The notes below the pieces were generated by a model. The model had not been told where the DNA came from. It saw only the letters and a list, made by a program, of their open reading frames with translations, and ran no database searches. 64,000 bases of DNA from Aotearoamyces nothofagi (taxonomy: Eukaryota > Ascomycota > Leotiomycetes > Leotiales > Tympanidaceae): contig JADDTR010000022.1 in assembly GCA_015345905.1 (NCBI GenBank), forward strand, positions 345,542 through 409,541, given 5' to 3'. The position numbers and the translations under genes are program-made. This document shows positions 1-9,940 of the stretch, in pieces (within the stretch, counting starts at the first letter, position 1; each line of letters starts with the position of its first letter).

Positions 1-239
1 TCTTGTTCCATATCAAAATAATTTATATAATATAATATTAGTGAGAAGGAATACCAATATCGTGCTAACCTATAATATATTTATCATGTCTTCTCTATTC
101 CTGCAGACAATACTGTATTGCATATTTAGCAAAGGCATGGCTGAAGTTGCCCCTCAACTACCGTGCAAATATAATGTTCTACCATAGAAATAATGTATAC
201 ACCATTACGTCCCACCCACGACCACTCTCCATCTACGAT
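1..239. other. 3' flank of the peroxidase gene
   Basis: AT-rich sequence after the peroxidase stop codon. No feature is seen. Confidence 0.4.
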
Positions 240-1833
240 CTACGCCGTCTTCGCACCGGGAAACTTTGCAAACTGGCTCGTATCGATAGACGCAAGCTGC
301 GGACACGCCAAGCCCGCAAGCGCGTCGCCAACCGCCTGATCCAGCAGCGCCAGCGCCGCAGTGACGTCCGACAGCAGGCCGGCCACCAGATCGGGGGCCA
401 GCTGCTGGGCGGCCTGGAAGGCGAAGCAGATGGCGTTGTTGCCCTCGGCCAGGGTGCCGAGGCTGAAGACCCCGCCCGTGAGGTTGGCAATGTCGACGCC
501 GGTGAAGGAGTTGACGGTCCCGGTGTTCCCGCCGACGGAGAGGAACTCCGGGTGCGCGAGGGCCGCGGCGAGGAGGTCGGTCAGGAAGTAGGCGATTGTG
601 TACTGCGGTGCTGCGTCAGCCCGACGCGAACTGTGAACGAGATCAGAGGGGATGGGAGAGGCAGACCTCGTCGCCGATGGCGCGTTTGTACCAGCCATCT
701 GGGATCCTCTCTTGTCCCTCATTCCAGGTAAAGCTGCCCGAGCTTCCCGTAATCGAGAAGAAGGACTTGAGGACTTCTTGGTTTAGAATCCCCTGCACTT
801 TGTCAGTGTCGTGTGCTTTCCATCCAGGGATGTGTACATACTTCAGGATACTCGGCTGACTTGTTAGCCATGAATCGATAGATAAAGGTATAGCCAGCAG
901 GCTGCACGGCTAGGCCGGTAAATGGACCATTGAAGAAATATGGATTGTTCGCTTTCGACTGTGCAAATCGATCGGCCCGGAATGCCGTTAGGACATCTAG
1001 ATTGTAGTTTGCTGTGGCGGGATCGGGTTGTCGGGAGAAGAGATCTTGGAATTGGCTCAGGAGGAGTTTGTAGTCGTTCCCACTATGGCTTGTTAGATAT
1101 GCTCTCTAAGAATATCTCGGGCATCTGGACTTACTACTCGTAGAGATCCGGTCTTGTCGGTGAGGCATCAGTCTCGTATTTGTTGTGTGACCCTGAGATT
1201 CCTTGAGGTTGGCCTAGTCCAAGAAGACCTGGCAGCTTCGCTGTTGGGCCGCCGATAGACCATGAGGTCCCATCACCATCAATAACAGCGCCAAAGGCGG
1301 CTAGGAAGGCAGCTAGATCCAGCCCCATGCCGAATACTTGAGAATGTTAGTCTAAATGTGGCCGAGGTAGGTGGACATACTCACCCGTATTTGTTCCCAG
1401 AATGAAGTCTGTTATTGTGCCAACACCATTATGCGGCTTGATATCATCAGCAGAGTCTCGAATCTCAACGATTACATATATATACCATGTAGTTATGATT
1501 TGCCATGGCGTTAAGTCCAGGACATGGCCCGCCTAACACGTCGTCAGCTTAGCTATGTTACGACCGATTCGAGATTTACTCGCGCTGGTCACCACTGCCT
1601 GGAGGAACAAAAGCATGACTCCCCTGATTTGAAACATATTGTGAAGCGGCATCAAAACCAGGTGTTCGAGGAAGTTGTCGCTTTTCCTTGAGACTTGCAA
1701 CGGCTTGCTCGATGTCTCGAGGAAGATTCGAGTTTCCAGCTCCCTCCATCATATCGAACAATGCTGTTGGAAAGCTAACTACATCGACGATGTATAGCGC
1801 CAGGGCGCTGAGGATAGATGTCGAATACTTCAT
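240..1833 (-). CDS. Heme-thiolate peroxidase (chloroperoxidase/peroxygenase family), secreted
   Basis: Seven exons: 1833-1584, 1532-1486, 1436-1385, 1336-1135, 1082-842, 792-667, 602-240; 426 aa, the usual family length. An N-terminal signal peptide (MKYSTSILSALALYIVDVVS) implies secretion. Exon 2 encodes GPCPGLNAMANHNYM, the family signature; Cys87 in the PCP triad would be the axial thiolate ligand of heme. Residues 171-173 read E-T-D followed by ASPTR, matching the E-H-D/E-G-D acid-base motif with an unusual Thr in the middle. The C-terminal half (NDYKLLLSQF, FTWNEGQERIPDGWYKR) fits the same fold. Members use hydrogen peroxide for halogenation or oxygen insertion; the substrate cannot be told. 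The first intron (1533-1583) only works as a GC-AG intron: the nearest GT would break the PCP frame. Start chosen at the ATG before the signal peptide. Confidence 0.88.
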
Positions 1834-2187
1834 GTTGCCTACCAATATAGAAGCCTGTGGCAGCAGAATAGATGGAAAGACGGTGTGTAAACAGAAATCT
1901 CAACCCGAACAGAGAGGGAAAGATGCTGCATAAGTAGTTGAGCCATCATGTCTTGCCTTTCAAGGAATACTGCGAATTCGTCGAGGTGTTCAGCCCGGCC
2001 TGGACATCTCCCGAGAGCCTAGAGAATCTTGTACGCTGATATGACGATGTTTGTGCTCTGGCCGTGCACGTTGTGGTTCCAGCCTCCTACGAAAGAGGTA
2101 TTACAGAGATACAGGAGTATGCACATGGCCCCCCGGAAAGGCCGCCACCCATACCTGTCGAGTAATCCGTCGCCAGCAAGGGACATG

Positions 2188-2558
2188 TTATCGATCAGCC
2201 CCCGATCCCGAACCCGCCAAAAGCAAGTTCAGAGACCCACGATCTGCACCAGCCACAATTAATATCGTCCCAGCAGCCGCGAGAGGATCTGCTGGGAGTC
2301 CCCAGTACCCCAAAACCAGACAAGCCACCCAAGGGCCAGATGGCGGGATTTGGTGGCGCGAAAAGTATGAAATAGCATTTACATGGTTGGCTGTTGCTGG
2401 AGATCATGCCGTGGGATCATGTCGTGGATCCGAGTCGATGGGAATAAGCTTAACGTACTGTAGATCTCGCGGAGGAAGCCCAAGAAAGGCAGATTTGTTT
2501 CAGGGAACAATCGCCTCGGCGTCTCCGGGCTCGATTCAGCGTCGCCGGAAAGCCTCAT
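2188..2558 (-). CDS. Possible small two-exon gene, function unknown
   Basis: Exons 2558-2459 and 2396-2188 join in frame across a 62-nt GT-AG intron to give 102 aa starting MRLSGDAESSPETPRR. The second half is hydrophobic (around WVACLVLGYWG and AAAGTILIVAGA) and the tail is Gly/Ser-rich (LLLAGSGSGADR). I recognise no family. More coding-like sequence follows downstream on the same strand (to about 2000, including a frame with GGWNHNVHGQSTNIVISAY) that this model does not use. The true gene may be longer or this may be a decayed gene. It sits between the peroxidase and the sugar permease on the same strand. Low confidence. Confidence 0.25.
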
Positions 2559-3216
2559 GACCCCTATTACAGCACCGATCTCGGCGCGACTTAGAGACCT
2601 CTAATTCTGAACCTCCGACAATAATATGATATATCAAACCATCGCTGTAAAAGCCGGGACCTGCGAAGCGCACGCCAATGATTCCAGCAAAGTTTCTTGG
2701 TACGGCTAATTTAAACCACATGAATCAAGAAGCTTGTCGGGAGCATAAGTACAAGTGCATTTGCGATTTCTTCGTTGCCAAACTCATCAGTGACCTAGAG
2801 TGTATAATAAGTTCTACATCCTATTCATTGACTATTAAATATATTGAAATTATGTATTTCCACCCAGACTTTGATTCTCAGTTACGATATCGCAGCTCTT
2901 TAGGAACCCTGAAATGAAAGCCTTGCAGTTGATTATCCTGCAGTTCTATGTACAGTACTGTAAGACAAGTGGCAAACACCACACTCCTTCCGAACCAGAA
3001 CATCGCGTAATGGACTTTAAAGAAATTGTTTTTCGTATAAACACGCAGTACTACAGAATGCGATATCGACGATACCTAGACGCAGCACCTGGAGTCGGTC
3101 TCCTTCAGAACCCATTTTGAGAAACGTATAGCAGCAACCATGCTCCTTCCGAACTATATAGTTCAAGCACAACCAAAATCTAAGTCGTAAGAACAAGTTA
3201 GCCAAGAATAGGAGTT
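2559..3216. other. Intergenic, no gene seen
   Basis: About 660 bp downstream of the permease. Only short ORFs without codon structure or recognisable motifs; moderately AT-rich. It would carry the permease terminator. Confidence 0.5.
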
Positions 3217-5253
3217 TTAGAAAAAGTTATGGTGCTCCCACCATGATCTTGGCCGGTCGGTGGCTCTGGCCGGCACTATACTATCCGAATCACTTGGTGC
3301 GATTTCTTCATTTGCATCTGCCGTGGGACTATCTACCTCTTCCATGCGTACAGTCGTTGTAGGGGGCTGCTCGTTAGCAACATCGGCACTGCCTTCCGTC
3401 TCCAGATCTTTCATCTCAAGGTTATTATTTCCTGTCCCCTCAACCAGCATGGACTTGTCACTGGTTTGACTCTTTTCGCCAATCTGGAAGAGGTTTACCC
3501 TGGTGGTCAAAAAGGCTCTCGCGCGGACTTCGTTCAAAAATAACCAGTCCAGCTCCGAGAATGTGCGACCCCTGGATTCTGGAAGACAGAAGTATGTAAA
3601 TATCAAGGCTAAGCTGCACCAGAATGCCCAGAACCATGCAGTTTTGGGGCCCCAGTTCCATGCAGTGGGGTTGAGCTGGTATGGTGTAATGATACAATTA
3701 AAAAGGCCAACAATATTGTAGGCGATTCGAGCGATGTTGATAGTCTTGGACTTCAGACGAGTAGACGAAAGTTCCGAGACGATCGCATAAGTGACGGGAC
3801 CGATGGTGCAGCCATATACGAGCGTGTATAAGAGGAACAAGGAACCTTCAATCCAACCCGAGATGCTTACTGGAATAGGTATGACAGAGACAATCCCAAC
3901 AGTACATAAAGTTATCAGGAGAAACAAGAGGCCCATCAACTCAATAGATCGGCGTCCATAACGTCCAAGGAGCATCCAGCTAACCCCAGTGCCAATGAGA
4001 CCTAGACCATACTGCTGGCGTGTTAGCATTATGGGCTTTGTAGAGGGATACAAATCCCGCATGTAATGCGGAGACAATCAGCAAAATGAAGGTAAATTGA
4101 TTCTTACTTGGACAATAACGAATGTGAACGCATGCTCCGGAGATAGCCCAGCTTGTTCAAAAAAGTATGGTGACCACTGCATCAAAGCAGAACCACAGCC
4201 ATTTTGGATCATCCATATAACAGCAGTAATCATCGTACGTCGGCGATGCACGCCTCTAAAGCAATCACGATATCCTGTTCCATGTCCATTTTTCGAGTCG
4301 TTTAATTCCTCTTGGTTCGTCTCAATGATCAAGGAAAGATGGTCCTCGACAGCGTATCCGGGAGGAGGATTTTTCTTGCTAACCATCTTTGACAGCACAA
4401 CTCTTGCCTCCTTGACCTTTCCATGTCGTACAAGCCACCATGGTGATTCTTCTGCAAATGCCCATGCAAAGATAAAAATTGGAAGGGGAAAGATCCACTG
4501 AAGGCCGAGAGGGAGCCTGTAAGACAATGTAGTGCGGTTGTTCACGAGGGCTCTGAGGCTGACGGCGCCAAGAAGCTGGCCAATAATCCAGCACATATTA
4601 GTCCAGGCTGTAACATATGCTCGGATAGGAGTTAGGCATGTGTCTGAAGCATAATTTGTGGTGAGAGTCTGGAATATACCCCACGGTACACCGCAAAGAA
4701 TAAGGCCAACCAGGAAAACGGGGAGACTTTTGGCCATGAACGGTATAAAGATGAGGACACACAAGGTAGCCATAGTTCCCAAGAAGGTCTTCTTGAAGCC
4801 TATCCTTTCGACCATCCAACCGCTGATAAGAACTCCTAAGGTCTGGCCACCAGTTGGGCCGAGCACAATGCCAGATTGCCATGCTGCCGGGATATGGCAA
4901 ACGTCGTCAAGTGGGGCATCTGGGCAAGCGAAATCCCGTCTGAAGACTACGAAAGATAAAAACCCAGTGATCAGGACCAGGTCAAAGCCTTCCATGATGC
5001 AGGCTTGGGAGAGGATGAACGCCGCAACGACGGCACGGGAAAATGCTCGCCCGCATTTGACTACTCCCATTTCTTTCTCAACATCCGCCGCTCTACGTGC
5101 ACCAGCACACCGCTCCTCATGTGATAGTTCCTTTTTTTCACTGCTGGCTTCAATGTCGGAAGCCCGAGGGCTAGGATCTGCAGAATTTGACACATTGTCG
5201 GAAGTGTGCCTATCGTGCCGGCCTCGGAGGCCACCAGTGTCAGTAGCAGACAT
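3217..5253 (-). CDS. MFS sugar permease, alpha-glucoside (maltose) type
   Basis: Two exons, 5253-4108 and 4014-3217, with a 93-nt intron; 647 aa. The protein has a long hydrophilic N-terminus and then a 12-helix major facilitator fold. Visible hallmarks are the helix following SRAVVAAFILSQACIMEGFD, the loop VERIGFKKTFLG, the post-intron QYGLGLIGTGVSW, GRYGRRSIELMG, and the C-terminal PESRGRTFSELDWLF, which is the fungal sugar-transporter PESRGR/PET-GR motif followed by the E-L-D-x-LF element typical of maltose permeases. It would be a plasma-membrane proton symporter for alpha-glucosides; the exact sugar is inference. Start: the first ATG (MSATDTGG), since the frame upstream opens only with a non-ATG codon. 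The C-terminal tail is long and acidic. Confidence 0.88.
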
Positions 5254-5325
5254 CGTGGATAAAGATGGCTCGATCACCCCAAAGAGATAACTTCCAAAGG
5301 ATTCCTTAACAATTGATAGATAGCG

Positions 5326-5471
5326 GTGTTTGTTGATGAAAGTCCCCTTAGATGGAGAAGAAATGTGAGAGAAATTCTGGGGAAGAGGTAAAAAGTAGAA
5401 GTGTTTTGTTGATGAAAGTATCCTCTGGCGAGGAAGGAATGTTCATGACAATAAATTCTAGGGGAGGGAGG
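5326..5471. repeat. Diverged direct duplication in the permease promoter
   Basis: Two copies (about 5326-5388 and 5401-5471) share GTGTTTGTTGATGAAAGT, then a GA-rich stretch, then AAATTCT(a)GGGGA. They lie 75-220 bp upstream of the permease ATG, so any regulatory site within is doubled. A TATA-like sequence (ttttatagcc on the plus strand) follows at about 5482. Confidence 0.6.
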
Positions 5472-6941
5472 AGATAGAGAGCTTTTATAGCCAAACTTTC
5501 GGCTACAGAAACCCTATAAAGATTCCATGTTAATCATGGCACAGTATGATCCTTCCTGCGGTGGTCAATTATGGAAAGTGTGGACATCTAGACTCCTCCA
5601 ACCTCCCAAGGCGCTTCCCTCTAATCCCAACTCGTTCAATACGTTGCACGCATATTAAAACCTTAGCCGCATATAATGCAAGATTCTCTTGCTTACCGAC
5701 TTGTATAGTACGCCAACGGCAGGTGAATCCCACGTGCATAGCCATTTCTCGAACCTGAATAAGCCAAAGCTCGCTAGGGGGAAGTTATTTGAGATTGGAT
5801 TGCAAGCCCGTATCGCGTTGCGTACGAACCCCGTCTGCAATAGTAGGTAGCTGCCAGCATCGGATCAACATCTTTGATTCTGTGCCTGATTATGTCTTGT
5901 GTGGTAGCAACAGAAAGGCAGGCGCCAGCCATACGGCCTGAAATATATTGAATACTAACGCCCGATACCTTAGTCTTCGGCCACCGTGACAACTCGATCC
6001 ATCCAATGTAACTTCATAGGCTTCAATGTACTCTCACGACGCACGAAGACGATACATTGCAGCCCATGAAGACGCACGAAGACGCAAGACGCAAGGTAAC
6101 GAAACGCCCTCACCTTTGGTCCTTTGTGGAGCCGGGGTTTATCTCTGATTCTTGGCTCCGTCCGAGGAAGGCCATAGCAACCTCTCCATCTCCTAGGAGA
6201 CAAGTTAGCGCCCAGATTCTCAACAACTCAATGGCGGCGTATTTGAGTAAAATAGCTTAGAGAATCTGGATCGCGCAAGAAGTGTGCAGGTAGTCATGAC
6301 GTCCCAACCACCTTAGGTACCTACACGCGACGCTTGGCGTGGAAATAAAATCCCGCTAATCGAGGTTTGTGCGCAACAACACCATTGGCATTGCCGCCAA
6401 CATGGCCATTTGCCTCTTAATAGGTAAGATTAAGATATTACATTCGATTTCCAAGCTGCAAATTTTAACTATAGAAAGGTTCTACTACATTAATAATTAG
6501 ACCACGGCCTTGGCGGCACGAATCTTCGGAGATGCAGGAGTGACAGCGTGGATCCTCTGGGGCCAAGACTTGGTTGGCAGCTGCACCAAATAAAGCATTG
6601 TTCAGAACTCAAAACTTCAACGCATAATTAAAATTTCATTAAAGGTGATATTGGACGGAAGATTAAGGGTAATTAAAAGCTGCTATAGCTGTTCTATTAA
6701 TGAAGTCAACCCAACCCAAAGCAAGATTGCTATGAAATACAAATCAAACAACCACCCGGTATACCAAGAGGGTCCTCGAAATAAGTCAATATAGTTATGC
6801 CAATATTTTTCGAGAGGCCAAAACGACGAAGGACTCGGCGTTAGGGATAGCAAGTCAATTCATCGCAGAAACATAATGTCGTAAGTCGTCAATCGAATGT
6901 ATCAATCGATGCCGGCATATACTCCCACCAAACCGGAACAA
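5472..6941. other. Intergenic, no gene seen
   Basis: About 1.5 kb between the permease promoter and the 3' end of the next gene. Small ORFs on both strands lack any sign of splicing or family motifs. A short imperfect repeat of GACGCACGAA lies near 6048-6100. From about 6420 to 6700 it is AT-rich. Confidence 0.5.
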
Positions 6942-7930
6942 TCATTTCTCGACCCAGCCCTTGACGGGATCATAAAAGGACCTGGCTTCATTACCATCCT
7001 GGCAGTTCTCGATATGATATTGAGTGGTTGGGTTGTATGTTGTCTGTGGGGCTGACAGAGTTCGTGGTTCTGGTCAAATCAATCTTGCGTCAGCATATAT
7101 TACTGTATCTATGCAAGCAAGTTGTGCATAAGAGATGGTACAGGGGGGTAATGCAATAATATAATGGAAGATCAGGGCCAAAGAATGAACATACCACTTG
7201 CGTATGGATCGTAGGATTGTGTTTGCACTGAGATCCCTGTCGAGCGTGGATAAGAAAATGGATAATAATTAAGGTTCGTTGAAATGGCATGGCCTTGCTG
7301 ATCTAGTAAAGCCGACATACGTGGGTACCTGCATCAGTCATGAAGAAACGGGTAAACTCACCAAATCCATCAGTATTGGAATTTCCCTGATAGTAACCTT
7401 CACCCTCACTGTACGATGAAGCTACTATAACGGAGTGTTGGTGGCTTTTATGGTGTCTTAATGCGCCCTTTTCGCTATCCTTTCCTCTGTTCCTGCCATC
7501 ACGATATCTGAACTTGTGATACAGAAACCACTTAGCTATCCAATTCGGGCAGTCATTTGGCGAGCTTTTGTCAGCCAGCTGCCAATATGCTGCTGTACGA
7601 GCATCGCCGGATTGGAATAGTCTGGTCATTGCCTCGAACTTGGCTTTCTCTGTCATGTCACTCCAGTCATAAGGAGGCTTCTGCTTGCAGTTCTTCTTGA
7701 GGTGTTGGGTATTTGCTGTCAGCCACTTATAGACTCTATCTGTCTCATTCTGACGAAGTAAGTAGGGTGATTTTATAAATTGTACCGGTAATAAATATGG
7801 GGAAATTTCAAATGAGGTAATTACTTACGGCCATTAGATTGTATGTTTCAAGGGTTATGTTGAGCCGCTTGAGGAGGTCCTCCTTAGTCTGGCTCATCGC
7901 CAGTGCCGGTAAGCTCATCGATACAGACAT
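6942..7930 (-). CDS. Uncharacterised fungal protein, four exons
   Basis: Exons 7930-7829, 7749-7362, 7236-7198 and 7069-6942 join in phase to give 218 aa. All donors are GT (GTAAGT, GTGAGT, GTGGTA) and acceptors AG. The protein begins MSVSMSLPALAMSQTKEDLL, predicted helical, then a basic-aromatic stretch (NWIAKWFLYHKFRYRDGRNR) and a polar Tyr/Gln/Ser-rich C-terminus (SYSEGEGYYQGN, TYNPTTQYHIEN) ending DPVKGWVEK. No membrane segment or signal peptide. I do not recognise the family. Exon 3 is only 39 nt. The long open frame in exon 2 plus consistent phases through three introns make a real gene likely. The exact exon 3 donor is the least certain point. Confidence 0.7.
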
Positions 7931-9904
7931 TCTACAATAGATCGAGACAAGAGTTTATTTCTGGGAAATGTACGTGAGGGAGAGAATGCCGAGCAGCTGC
8001 TACTGAAGTCGGCCGATAGCAAGCCGTGATATACAGTAACTGTATCGGATCTTTTCCATCGCCCGCGCTATAGGCAAACGGTAGCGATTCGGGTGTCATC
8101 TCCAAATGGCAGTGTTACCTGATGAAAAAGATGGGGGGATCTTGCTCCATACAGTGCTCTCTGCAGGGTGTGTACGGAAAACATGCCACGCAGGATTCAG
8201 CAGCAAGGATTTCATGATCTCTAGTCCAAGGAAGGATCGGCATAAAGAATCACGGTACTATCGACAAGTCGATGCAGACAAGCATAGGCAAACAAGCTTC
8301 CACTCTGGCAATATTTAGACCGAGCCTTCTGTACAATGGGGGTCAGTTAGGGGTGCCTGACGGTGTTTGGACCCAAGGATATGCCATGAAGAACCGCACA
8401 GACGGTACCAGTGCCGAAGCTTGAAGAATGGAAAGCAAGAGGCATCGCCGGACTCCGACCAATCTCAGGGCGAAGGGATAAACGAAAGGATATGGTAGCC
8501 CATAGTTATATACCACTAACCGACAGGTGTTCACATCCGCTGCGGGCAGTTAAAAGTCCCCATGCCTCTGTAATACACCATCCACTTCCATGGGGAAAAG
8601 TTGGGTGTGACTGACCAGGTTTGGAACGAGGTCGTGTGCCACAAACTTACAGTTGACAACATGAGACTAAAAAGGCGCCTTGTAGCCACATCGGCGGTGC
8701 CGAGAATGGCGATATACAAGCCAGGAACGGTAAGGCTACGAAGAAAGCTCAGCCTACTGGACTGCTATAACCGATCAAATAGAAGCAGTAAAGTAGAAAG
8801 GTTTGGTGCATTATCGTTGTAATGCATGCCACGCGCCTATATTCATACTTCCAATCAGATCTGGCGGCAAAGGGAGAAGCACCTACCATATACACCAACA
8901 GCTCGCAAAATGTATGCCGCATGATGGGTTGTCATACGATAAACCCGTTTCCTTCCTGTTCGACAAGGATCATATTTCCAAGGATCTCCTAGTGCTGGTG
9001 GATGGGATTTCATTTAGTGTGTCGAGTCCGCTTCGGTATGTGGGTTGCAAGAGTGACATGTCATATAGCAATTCCTTACACCACGTCTTTGCCATCGAGA
9101 TTATCAAAATCAGGATAGCTAGAGAAGAGAAATGTCCTTTTGGCCCGGTTGATACGTCCTGGATTGCTCCTGGTGCTGGCAGTTGCTAACATTGGGAATG
9201 TCCTCGCCGGAAGACCACGAGGCAGCATTTGTCCATCCTGACTGCCTCAGATGGATTCTTCCGTGCCAATCTCGCCCGACAATCCTTGAAGCCTGGGGTT
9301 TCCAGTGGAGGTGGTACCGTAGCCTTCTTCCCAAAGATATCATGATGAGCGACAGCGTGTCTTTGGCTTTGCCATTGTTATAGCTGCCATGAAGTGCATT
9401 GACAGATCTGGTGGAGCGCGAAAATCGGTGTCCACATCCTATTCTAGGATGGTGAGTGACGGCTGCTATCGGGTAATGCGTTACAGATTTCCCCCGTCAT
9501 TAGACGCCGTAATGTCAGGAGCTGGCTTGCATAGCATCTCCCAAATCATGGGTAAGGTACATGTAGCGTTGTGTTGTTCTCGGTGGTACGAGACAGGCCG
9601 ACTGGCAGAAAGGTCAGCCATCCCCAAGGACGTTCATTCTACCGCCGCCCACCGCCTTTTAGGGGTGGCCCAGGCTCCAAGGCCCAAACTCCCAACCCCA
9701 CGGCCCACCAGCCCACCTTAACACCAGTCGCCAGGAACGCACGACTCGTGATAAGGCATTGGCATTGCAGGCCTGTCTTTTCTTCCTTTTGCACTCCAAG
9801 CTCGCTCGTCTCGATGGCCTGGAGAGATGGGGCGTTTTAGAGCGGTTCAATAGCGGATATACATCGACGGAAAGCGATATTCTGAGCTCCTACAAGAGCA
9901 TCTG
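7931..9904. other. Intergenic, possibly decayed coding sequence
   Basis: About 2 kb without a gene I can support. Medium ORFs occur on both strands (for example plus strand 8803-9189 and minus strand 9119-9343, 8531-8719), but none joins to a neighbour or shows a known motif. Given the siderophore acyltransferase next door, a decayed neighbour is possible but unproven. A C-rich stretch (about 9640-9720) contains repeats of GGCCCA. Confidence 0.4.
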
Positions 9905-9913
9905 ATCTGATAA
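9905..9913 (+). promoter_or_regulatory. SreA-type iron-responsive GATA site
   Basis: ATCTGATAA is a perfect match to ATCWGATAA, the consensus of the fungal iron-regulating GATA repressors (SreA, SRE, Sfu1 family). It lies 28 bp upstream of the ATG of the siderophore acyltransferase and is preceded by an overlapping half site (ATCTGATC). Such sites silence siderophore genes when iron is plentiful. The match is seen; repression is inferred. Confidence 0.6.
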
Positions 9914-9940
9914 GGCCGTGGGGCTTATTGAGTAGGAGAG

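Noticed and set aside
8300-9400. Possible transporter or siderophore-pathway relic beside the acyltransferase
   Set aside because: Several medium ORFs on both strands were read, but none gave a family motif or a consistent exon join, so no gene is called.
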